Shown here: positions 55,525-64,000 of the stretch, piece by piece
How the letters are laid out: every line of letters starts with the position of its first letter
Position numbering within the stretch: position 1 is the first letter of the stretch
Source: Riptortus pedestris
Lineage: Eukaryota > Arthropoda > Insecta > Hemiptera > Alydidae
Assembly: GCA_019009955.1 (NCBI GenBank)
Contig: CM032228.1
Coordinates: 211,241,001 to 211,305,000 of the forward strand
Length of the DNA: 64,000 nucleotides
Reading direction: 5' to 3'
The notes under the pieces: generated by a model
Told to the model about the DNA's origin: nothing
The model's database searches: none
Seen by the model: only the letters and a program-made list of their open reading frames with translations
Made by a program: the position numbers and the translations under genes

Positions 55525-55982
55525 TGTAGGCACTAGGATACCATATTATATACTTCAATTGCACTAAGAGGCGAAGGGGAGTCTGATTCAAAGACATTCG
55601 TCTTATTAACTGGAATTCGTTAATATTTCCGTTTCTATTGGTTTAATTGAATAAAAAAAAAGTAAATTATGATAGTAGTTTAGAATGTATTTTCATATAC
55701 TAACAACTTTGTTCGGAGAATCAAATTCAAAATTTTGGCTTTCGATTACTGTGATTTCTCGTGTATTTGAAATAGGGAATGGACAGATCTAGAAAGCCTT
55801 AGTACAGTCATGGTCATAGAAATTGCATCACCTATGATTGTTATCTTTTTAATCCTAATTGTCTATACAATCTGTGGGAATGAATTTGTTTACCTACTAG
55901 TACTAGAGAGAGATGTTATCAGTGACTCATAGCTCAGTTGTGCCCAAGTAATCCAACATTAAGCACGTTATTTCCTATTATT

Positions 55983-57083
55983 ATGTCCAATAGACTGAAT
56001 TTCAAACAAATGTCTAATGAGGAAAAAGTTAAAATAGTGGCATTTGCTGAAGCTGGAATTTCTTCTCGTGAGATAGCAAAGAGGGTGAGGTGCAACCAAT
56101 CCACTGTGGTCAGAATAATAAAAAAAAATCTTTCCCATGGATTTTCCGAGCGAAAGAAAGGGACTGGAAGGAAAAGGAAGACGGATGAGCGTTTAGATCG
56201 CATGATGATGAGATTATCTTTAGAAAATCGCTTCAAAACTGCTAAGGAAATATCTAGAGATCTAGCAGATAGCAATTTAGCAGAAGTAAGTCGAGAAACA
56301 GTTGGCAAACGATTAAGAGAAAAAGGTTTATGGGCAAGAAAACCAGCAAAAAAAACATTTCTTAACAAAAAAAATGAAACAATCTCGGCTAAATTTGGCG
56401 ATAAATTTTAAAACTTGGACATCTGATGACTGGAGGAAAGTGATGTTTCAGACAAGAGTAAGTTCAACATCTTCAGTTCTGATGGTTCTCCATACGTTCG
56501 ACGTCGGCCAAATGAAAGATTTGAAGAATCTTGTACATTAAAAACAGTGAAACATCCAGCAAGTGTGATGGTCTGGGGATGTTTTTCCTACTTTGGAATT
56601 GGCAAAATGAACTTCATAGAAGGGACGGTTAATGCAGAAAAATAAAAAAAAATTTGGAAGAGAGTTTGATTCGCTCAATGAATTCTCATCTTACACACTG
56701 CGGAGACTTCATTTTTCAAGATGATTCTGCTCTATGCCATAGAGCCAAATCTGTAAGTTAATTATTTATTTATGTAAAAAATATGTTAGCTGTAAGATGC
56801 ATTATTTTCTATTGCCTTTACCATTGTGTTTTTGGATAGGTAAAGCAGTTTTTAACAGAAAACAAGATCTCCACGCAACCATGGCCAGGCAATAGCCCAG
56901 ATTTAAATCCCATGGGAAAACTTGTGGATGATAATAAAGAAAAAAATTAATATTACGAAGCCTAAGGATAAAGATGAGTTGAAGCAAGCAATCAAAAATG
57001 TTTGGAATGAGGAGATTAGTGACGAAATCATAAAAAAATTTGGTCGACTCAGAACCAAACATCCCCTCAGTGATCAGGGCTAA
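55983..57083 (+). pseudogene. Tc1-like DD34E transposase, intron-containing, frameshifted
   Basis: The first 138 codons from ATG 55983 are open and encode the bipartite helix-turn-helix DNA-binding part (MSNEEKVKIVAFAEAGISSR, then QSTVVRIIKK, GRKRKT and a second HTH to KGLWARKPAKK). The ATG at 55938 is 15 codons upstream, inside the poorly conserved leader, so 55983 is preferred. The catalytic part is in other frames: SDKSKFNIFSSDG (first D), MVWGCFSYFG, FIFQDDSALCHRAKS (second D), an 87-bp intron, VKQFLTENKISTQPWPGNSPDLNP and WENLW (E, 34 residues after the second D). Lesions: frame changes near 56380, 56447 and 56645 (in an A-run) and an extra G near 56915. The enzyme would cut and paste the element at TA sites. 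Confidence 0.9.
56753..56839 (+). other. Spliceosomal-type intron in the Tc1 transposase (87 bp)
   Basis: A canonical donor GTAAGT (56753) and acceptor TTTTTGGATAG (ending 56839) bound an AT-rich insert with in-frame stops. Removing it joins CHRAKS directly to VKQFLTEN in phase 0, exactly as in intronless Tc1 relatives, and restores the 34-residue spacing of the catalytic triad. Confidence 0.85.
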
Positions 57084-57147
57084 TGGTGGTTCAACAAAAT
57101 ACTAAATTATATTAATATTTCAATTAATGTATTTTTAATGATTTTAT

Positions 57148-57318
57148 CTAGAGTGGCGAGTTCGATTCTTGCCTGGGCAAACGAAATTATTTAGTGACGA
57201 AATTCATTAAATAACGTCCTAAAATCCCACCCTGGCTAGAAAAGGGTGGTAACCTGTAGATAACCCGTCCCGATTAGCCTAAGTTGCAAAAAGTGGACGT
57301 TAATAAATAATAATAATA
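57148..57318 (+). mobile_element. SINE, 5'-truncated, inserted in the Tc1 element
   Basis: The insert starts inside the tRNA-like head (CTAGAGTGGCGAGTTCGATTC) and ends in the AATAATAATAAT tail. It is flanked by AATGATTTTAT (57137-57147 and 57319-57329), an exact 11-bp duplication of Tc1 sequence. Its sequence is nearly identical to the copy at 39349, suggesting recent activity. Confidence 0.95.
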
Positions 57319-57547
57319 ATGATTTTATACTTTTTCTAAATACATTCATATGATCATTAACACTAAAAATTGCATTTATTATTTTATGAATATTATTAAT
57401 TTCTTATTTGTGTTTTAACCATTTTTCATGGATAATAGCATACTATTTTCTTTTACAATAGATTTTAAAATTATCAAAAGAACAGCATTGGTTCAAGAAA
57501 ATCATTTATTATTTTTAAGTGATGCAATATCTATGACCACGAATGTA

Positions 57548-58120
57548 TTTATATAAAATATATCGCTTTGTAAACATGATTTTTTTTGTATTTTATTAGC
57601 GTTAACTAGAGTGAGTGAGTTTCTGAGCATAGTTACAGAAATTAGTCAATATTAAGTCATAAGTATACAAATGAAAATATTTTAGGCATATATAAAAACA
57701 GAATGAATATCGAGCATACGTTAATCCAAACCCACTATTTCAAGGATAAACCATTCTAATATCAATTATTGAAATACGGGTGCCATAGCTACGTACATAT
57801 CCTCATTTTATACTTCAACGGACCACATTTTTTCATCTTCTTCTTCAGAGTAGTGCTGGGCCTTTGGAGATAGTTTTGGAAAAATCGCGTTCTACCCACA
57901 AGGAACTTCCCACAAGGAAAGTCTCCAATAGGTCAAAAAACATTGACAAATCTCGGTGTCACAAGAGTCAAGGAATGAGCTAATAACCACAGGACATAGC
58001 TTAATAAATCAGTGATAGCAGGTCTCGATTTTATTAGATATCCATCTTTTCCTCTGAACCAGTGGCCAATCCGACATCCAGAGCTCCGTATACATAATTT
58101 TATAATCATAATATCATGTT
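57548..58120. other. No recognisable gene
   Basis: AT-rich sequence without supported features. A TA run follows at 58127-58157. Confidence 0.45.
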
Positions 58121-58123
58121 ACC

Positions 58124-58160
<37 letters not shown>

Positions 58161-58559
58161 CTATAATTTAATATAATATATACACTAAAATTATTATTAA
58201 TATATATATTTGCCTTGTCCTTAGTAAATAATTGGTGGGAAAATTACTGGAAATGTTGGCATTAACAACAAAAGTATACCAGATCTGAGATTGGCGGGAG
58301 ATCAGAATGTGCTACGAAATGCGTGTTAATTTATACATTTCTGTTTGAAACGAACATTGGACTCATAAACAATGAAACAAGAAGTCAGTCAAAGACGTAG
58401 TAAAAAGACTGGTTCCAAAGTAAAAAGCGATAATTAGAAGTATGGATAAAAAGAAGATGGAGGTGCACGTAGTTTATTACATTTTTATTTTAAAATGCAA
58501 TTATACTTGAGAAAAAGATCCAGCAGGTCATGTTTCGTAATCAAAAAATATCTTTTTCA

Positions 58560-58960
58560 TTATACTGCGTCAAAAAACATGTGTTTTCAATACTAGGTTT
58601 GAGTCCGTAAAATAGCTCTTTTCGGGACTGGTACTGAAAAATCTTTTCGGTGCGCTAACCTTACCTGTTACTAATAAACATTTGTTTGAAGGAGTACTTT
58701 TCTTCTATTATAGGTTAATAAACAGATGTTTTATTTCAAATAAAATAATGTGTCACTTTAATTTCTTATATTGTATCTTTAAGTTATTAATGAAATATAA
58801 AAGGGTTTTAATGCACTCAAGTATGAGCAGTATAATGAAAAGTATTGTTCATAACAAGTACCAAAAGTGTCCTTTCGGTACTCGGCCCAATTTCCAAGCT
58901 CGGCTTCGCCTCGCTCGTAAAACTAGACCTCGCACCGAAAAGACCCACTTTTGGTACTAG
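58560..58960. mobile_element. Possible MITE with terminal hairpin
   Basis: 58857-58879 (AGTACCAAAAGTGTCCTTTC and on) is the near inverse of 58934-58958 (ACCGAAAAGACCCACTTTTG and on), around a CpG-rich core with AGCTCGGCTTCGCCTCGCTCG. A related TTTTCGGGACTGGTACTGAAAAATCTTTTCGGTGCG block is at 58619-58655 and may be the other end. The 92-codon frame at 58682-58960 is probably incidental. Confidence 0.45.
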
Positions 58961-58969
58961 TGATGAAAA

Positions 58970-59590
58970 TAACTATTGGATTTCAATGGGCATTAGTCCA
59001 TAGTGTCATCCCTCAGAAACCAAATAGCTGTATCAATAAGCTTTAGTCTTTGAAGGTAACGAAATAATAAGAACCTCCTTTAATGTAAGCCAGATTTAGC
59101 CCAAACTTAATCTTCAAGAGGGTGAGGAGGGAGTTCAGCTCTACTACACATGAGCAAAACATAGTATCGCACGGAACCACCTGTTAATTACTTCAACTCA
59201 ACATGACTAGCAGCTAATGATAAAAATTGTATTTACTTCTGTAGTAGCTAGTTTTTGTATATTAAAATTGTTTATGTATTATTGTTTCTTCGTTTAAGCT
59301 CCACATGGAAGGTGATTGGCACGAAGCTAAGTGGCATCTGAGGTTTTCTAATATCCTTTGTCTATTAGAATATAACAAAAGTTATCGACGAAAATGTTGA
59401 AATGTTTCCTGCGGAAATACAAACATTAGATTAACATATGCACGGTCATCCCAGCATAGTTAACACATAGCACAAAATGTCCTGTAAGAGGAATCTATCT
59501 TCATAAATCTAAATGGGACCATTAAATAGGTCTTAAAGGCACAGGAGTTTTGACGCCGGAGTAAACCCCCACTCCTCAGAATAGTAGTAA
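58970..59590. other. No recognisable gene
   Basis: Nothing supportable beyond short interrupted frames. The repeat cluster resumes at 59595. Confidence 0.4.
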
Positions 59591-59594
59591 AGTT

Positions 59595-60077
59595 TAAAAA
59601 AGTCCGTCACGCAGGGGCTGCGTAAACTAAGCAGATTTCCCACGTGAAGTTTTACAATAGAGAAATCTGCCTAATAACAGCTGTAGTAGTAAGAAACCTC
59701 TAAACCTATTCACGAGGGACGAATAGTTACGAACGGCCGCCAGAGCTCACGGCGGAAAGTCCGAACAGCCACTGCTGCCGAGCACATACAGAATACAAAT
59801 GCAAATATCTCAGTTAATATTCAAGATAAAGAATAAATGTATAGAACAATATTTATAGTAAATTTAATTTGCAATAAGATTGATTTAGTAATCTTTTTCG
59901 ATCCGACGTATACTAACGGAGATATTTCGAATTTTCGAAAATCCTCCCCTCTAAAGCCCCCTCCCACTGGTCCGATTTCAACCATTAACGAACTTGATCT
60001 TTCTTTTTACATAAAACGACTAAATATCGAGTTTGGTAACGATTAAACAATAATTGCGACCACTAGAGCGGTAACAG

Positions 60078-60139
<62 letters not shown>

Positions 60140-60261
60140 TTTTGAACGGATCTCATTTTCGTCATCTCCTGGGTAGGATCGATGGGCATTTGAAGAAAAT
60201 TTTCGAAAATCGCGTCATGAGTACAACCTCAATAGCCGATTTCCCTTAAGGGAAATCTGCT
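59595..60261 (-). mobile_element. HINE-like element, full-length reference copy
   Basis: 667 bp with both ends well preserved. The 3' terminus (left) has AAAAAAGTCCGTC, a perfect hairpin (ACGCAG, GGG, CTGCGT; 59609-59623) and CTAAGCAGATTTCCCACGTG. The body includes GAACGGCCGCCAGAGCTCACGG, TTTTCGATCCGACG, CCTCCCCTCTAAAGCCCCCTCC, GATTTCAACCATTAACGAAC and GCGACCACTAGAGCGGTAAC. A TA microsatellite (60082-60136) and the palindrome follow, ending TTAAGGGAAATCTGCTAA. The 69-codon frame 59837-60046 is repeat-derived and resembles frames in other copies only because the DNA is the same. Confidence 0.9.
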
Positions 60262-60269
60262 AATAGTGC

Positions 60270-62075
60270 ATGTTAACAATACTCATTCCCTTAATTCATC
60301 TACAAAAAAAATTTTTTGAGGGATTTTCATAGAACACGAATAAAGCCTTAGGTGACAGGATGTCAGAAGTCAAAACTTCAAACTCTATAGAAAGGATTAA
60401 AGTTTGTGGACCGTAATCGCTATTCTAAGCACAATTTTTCCTTAAATTTTCTCTAAAAAATGAATATTAACGAAGATATTGACTAATATATTTTTTGACG
60501 TCGATATATCCCCCCCCCGCTCCCTTCTGCTCAATGAAAATTTCAATTTACATTAAACCTGGGTTGTATGTGCCATAATTTTTTCTGAGTTTTTCAGGCA
60601 AGACTTTAAATTTTGATCTCATTGTTCTTTGAATGACATGAAACATGAAAAATTATTTAGTTTTACTTAAATAGATTTATGCCCGATTTCCATGTTGGTA
60701 TTGCATATTAACTAATTTACAATTAATTTTTTTTTATTTATGAGGCACTGTGTCTCTTTAAATAAACAATATTTGAATTAATAAAGTTGCTTTACATTTG
60801 TAAATTTATTACTGGTATTCTCCAATCGGCTGTGTTATATATTTACATTATTTAGAATCACTCTATGTCAATGTGTAATCAAATTGAAGTGGATTAAGTG
60901 CAAATAAATAAATTAATAATACTGTGATCGGGAACAAGATAAGTGAATTTCAAATAATTTACAGCTACTGTCTATATAATTTTGTAATATCCTTCCATTA
61001 CAATTGAAATATAGATTTAACAGAAATACAACAATTACAAAATAATATTAGATTTATAAATGTGATGCTTCACATGGTGTTTTGGTGTGTTATAGGCCTC
61101 ACTTGGATTATTTTAAAATATTTAATATTTCTTAGTATAATGCCGCAAAGGTAATAAAAGCTAATAATAATTGGTATCTATGAGCTACTTCAAATTGGTA
61201 CTTCTCTTAGGAATCAATTGATAAAGAGGTTATGGATTTCTGGTTAAAAAGGCTGAGATATATTGATTACTATTAAAGAAATTTTTTTTTCACTTAGGTT
61301 TCGATTTACTTTTATGTGTCTCCATTTCAGCGTTTTCTTTTATCTTTTGTTCTAAAACAAAAACAATGAGCGACTAATTTTTCAATAATTAATTTAAGTA
61401 TGTTAATAAGTAAGTATAATAAGTAATTTCGGCTTGCAATAGAAGCGGTTTTAAATAAAAAAGAAAAGGTAACTTTTATTATCAAATTAAAATAAAAAAA
61501 TTTTTATAACGAAATTCAAACGTACGCAAAGCATTCCAAATAATTTAAATCCGGGAAATGTATGAATTCTTCATTAAGGGAAATACATCATTTGCTAAAA
61601 CTCACATAAATGGGATTCCAGCCACGTACAAAACTTTCAGGTGTGTAAACAATTATTCATGCTTTCATAGTCTTGAACAATTAAAATGTTAAAATTGTAC
61701 GAAGATTAACATATTTTTTTAATTTTTGGTTACATATTAAATATAATATTTTCATTTTGTTTATTTAAGTAAAGAAATATTGTATTTATTTTAAACATTA
61801 TCACTCATATCTATTTCTTTAGTATACAAAGATACTACTTACAAATAAATGTATAGAACAACAATTGTAATGCATAACGTTACGAACAATATGAAATATG
61901 TATTATTTTACATATAGAGTAATTGTTTTAGCTCGGTCCGATTTTTGCAATTAACGCCTTCGATCGCTAGTTTTTATATGAAATGGTACTAGTAAAATAT
62001 ATATCAAATACAACAATGGGCCTCTAGATCATGTATTTTTAGTTATTGACGATACATTGAAATATCGCCTATATA
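60270..62075. other. No recognisable gene
   Basis: Very AT-rich, single-copy looking sequence with no frame over 60 codons and no family repeat. Confidence 0.5.
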
Positions 62076-62079
62076 CCTC

Positions 62080-62625
62080 ACATAGTAAATGTCCGATGAT
62101 AAGAATTATTAGGTTCAGCATTTTAGGCTTCAAATAACACGTTACATGGTAATTTGTCTTATTGTAGACGTGGTATGAGTAAGATTGGGACTTTACTGAA
62201 GATTGAAAACAAATTCAAGCAATTGGGTTAATATTCAAGGTAGATAAAAGTCTTAAAATGTTACAATTGTAGAATGGTACATTTGCACCATAAATGGTCG
62301 TCAACAATTTTACGATCCGAATCTTAATAAAGGAGATACTTAGATATTTTTTTATTTCTCCCTCTATCTAAATCTCCACTCCTTCTTTTCCAATTTCACT
62401 CATTAACGAACTTGATTTTTAGTGTTTAGATGTGACGTATATGTATTTAATTATCAGATCAAACAAAAATTACGACCGCTGGAGCTTTTAAATAAATACA
62501 CACAAAAAGGCGTTACACATGTATAAGCAAACAATTTTCGCACTTTGGTCAGGATCGATGGCAGAGGTTTTTCGAAAATCATGTCAAAAGTACAATATCA
62601 ATAACTGATTTCCCTTAAAGCTATT
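62080..62625 (-). mobile_element. HINE-like relative, degraded but long
   Basis: GGTTAATATTCAAGGTAGATAAAAG, TTTTACGATCCGAATC, TTTCACTCATTAACGAACTTGATTTT, AAAAATTACGACCGCTGGAGC, CAGGATCGATGGCAGAGG, AAAATCATGTCAAAAGTACAA and GATTTCCCTTAAAG follow the minus-strand order of the family to the palindrome. The 3' hairpin is lost and the microsatellite is replaced by ACACACAAAAAGGCG. Confidence 0.55.
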
Positions 62626-62629
62626 GCCG

Positions 62630-63565
62630 CTACGTCACCACGTTTAAACGTACCATGTAATCACTTTTGTGGCCCTTGTAAAGAAAAATACTTCTTTGGA
62701 TAACAATGCTTTTTTGATGTTAACAAACAAATAATTAATAACTATACTAGCAATGAGGTACTTTGCAACAGAAAGGGAGCATGTTATTGATTAGCTTTTC
62801 GGTGACCAACAAGACTACTATTTGGGTTTTCATTTTACGGATCATCGTAAAGTAGATTGATTTGAATGAACTGGCATAAACCCACGAAATTGGAGGACAT
62901 CAATGAAATTTATACGGGAATGAAATGTTTGTGATGGGGCATCATTCTACGTGAAACCAGTAGGGTAATAAAGACTGAAGCGAATGGTGTCGTATTTCGA
63001 CTTTCCGCCGATATCCTCGAAGTAATATGATGATAGGAAGCAGGCATGCAGTACGGCCAACATAAAAAAGCTTCATTCGTTAGATGATATTCCAATAGTG
63101 GAAATTTAAGTCGAAAGCAAAGTAACGATCCTATTTGACTCTACCTCCGAGTAGCATCCTATTTCATTTTTATTTTATCATCAAGAACTCAATCAGCTGG
63201 GCTACGGTTCAATCACTTACAGTTTATTTCAATTTTCTGTAATCAAAGGGATATTTCCAAAGGGATTTTTTTTATTTCTGCAATGTTTTACATTCATTTA
63301 GTTATTTATTTAATGTTTACTTTAATAATCTTCTATAAAATTGAGAGAATTTCTAGTTCTCTGGGTTAATCTTCTGCTGATTACTATGAAATATTGCAGT
63401 AAATACAATTTTTAGTAAAAGCATAATTTATTTTCAAATTAAAATTAATTTTAAAGACATAGAAATTCAAAAGGGTGTAAAGGTTGAAGGCAATCGAAAT
63501 CATTTGAACTACGGAAATTATGAATCCTTCGTTTAGTGGCTTCAACTCCTGGTTTCGAAATGAAA
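62630..63565. other. No recognisable gene
   Basis: Mixed composition. The 61-codon minus-strand frame at 62910-63095 has no recognised domain. Confidence 0.4.
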
Positions 63566-63569
63566 AGAA

Positions 63570-63735
63570 AATCGATTTTGGTAACGATTAAACAAAAATT
63601 ACGATCACTAGAGCGTTAACCGGCATATATATAGTTTTGAACGGATCTAATTTTTGTTATCTCCAGTGTAGAATCGATGGGTATTTTAATAAATTTATAG
63701 AAAACACGTCATGTGTACAACCGAAGAGGGAAACT
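63570..63735 (-). mobile_element. HINE-like 5' part, degraded
   Basis: GATTTTGGTAACGATTAAACAAAAATTACGATCACTAGAGCGTTAAC, a very short TATATATA, GTTTTGAACGGATCTAATTTTTG, AGAATCGATGGGTATTT and ACGTCATGTGTACAACC follow the family order. The palindrome is destroyed. Confidence 0.6.
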
Positions 63736-64000
63736 TTTCAAAAAAGGGTGTACCTGCGATCCATGCCGAACCAAAAAGTTTATAGTTTGCAAATAGTTAT
63801 TTAATGGAATTCCACAGTCTTGAACAATAAATTTAAAAATGCTTTAAATACGAAGATGTACATACTTTATTTTTTATTACAAAATTTGGAATTACCCCTC
63901 CTGTTCCTGTTTTCCACGCAGAGTATCCCTCTAATGTGTGAATTTATTTAAATGTTGTCTGCTCCATCCTTTGGATACTAAACACATTTCAGTAATTACA

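Larger units (their letters stand above)
55803..57547 (+). mobile_element. Tc1-like DNA transposon with TIRs, near complete
   Basis: The ends are inverted copies: TACAGTCATGGTCATAGAAA at 55803-55822 and, on the minus strand, TACATTCGTGGTCATAGATA at 57547-57528, continuing into TTGCATCAC on both sides. The outer TA is the Tc1/mariner target duplication. Between them lies one transposase gene with a small intron and, in the 3' untranslated part, a later SINE insertion (57148-57318). Without the SINE and its duplication it is about 1.56 kb, the normal size for this family. Confidence 0.95.

Noticed and set aside
55938..56368. Minus-strand 144-codon ORF opposite the Tc1 transposase
   Set aside because: It is the antisense shadow of the conserved HTH-coding exon. 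Its translation has no independent signature.

Overview
This is a repeat-dense, AT-rich piece of animal nuclear DNA. The evidence is eukaryotic transposons, long TA microsatellites, tRNA-derived SINEs with target-site duplications, and a spliceosomal-type intron inside a Tc1 transposase. The repeat content (a CsRn1-like Ty3/gypsy element, a Penelope-like element, RNase H-type and Jockey-type LINEs, Tc1 and hAT elements) fits an invertebrate. I cannot name the phylum with confidence; an arthropod or mollusc is my guess. I find no intact host gene. Nearly every open reading frame is low-complexity, repeat-derived, or a broken transposon gene.

The dominant feature is one interspersed family, seen about 20 times on both strands, about 570-670 bp when complete. 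Its 5' end is a palindrome with AGCAGATTTCCC arms around TTAA. About 100 bp further in is a TA microsatellite. Its 3' end is a GC-rich hairpin (ACGCAG/CTGCGT) about ten bases before a GACGGACTTTTT terminus, with the GCAGATTTCCC motif repeated in inverse orientation just inside. This is the layout of non-autonomous Helentron/Helitron2 rolling-circle elements (HINE/DINE-1-like). Two copies are joined head to tail with no spacer at 2583/2584, and a cluster of copies lies at 24.3-25.5 kb. I call it the HINE-like family below.

Layout. 0-5.3 kb: HINE-like copies and a second TA-linked repeat family that includes a tandem array with a ~296 bp period. 5.5-9.2 kb: transposon debris, a perfect 17-bp inverted repeat and a poly(A) retroinsertion with a 15-bp duplication. 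10.0-13.6 kb: decayed CsRn1-like gypsy element with LTR traces. 14.2-14.5 kb: isolated GC-rich island. 18.5-19.0 kb: 24-bp/191-bp higher-order tandem repeat. 19-28 kb: more HINE-like copies. 29-37.3 kb: hammerhead-like motifs, a Jockey LINE nested in a SINE, and a TIR transposon of unknown superfamily at 36.6-37.3 kb. 41.7-45.4 kb: an orphan ORF and two oppositely oriented tails of one RNase H LINE family. 48.5-50.2 kb: Penelope-like element with a GIY-YIG domain, another LINE fragment and a SINE. 50.7-51.5 kb: GA-rich satellite-like tract. 52.4-52.9 kb: hAT tail. 55.8-57.5 kb: nearly complete Tc1 element with TIRs, an intron and an inserted SINE. 59.6-60.3 kb: full-length HINE-like copy.

The most interesting non-standard signals are the hammerhead-ribozyme-like cores at five or six dispersed places, whose stem II sequences differ but keep pairing; the rolling-circle family with its tandem junction; and two coding-like orphan ORFs that stop right at HINE-like 3' termini.
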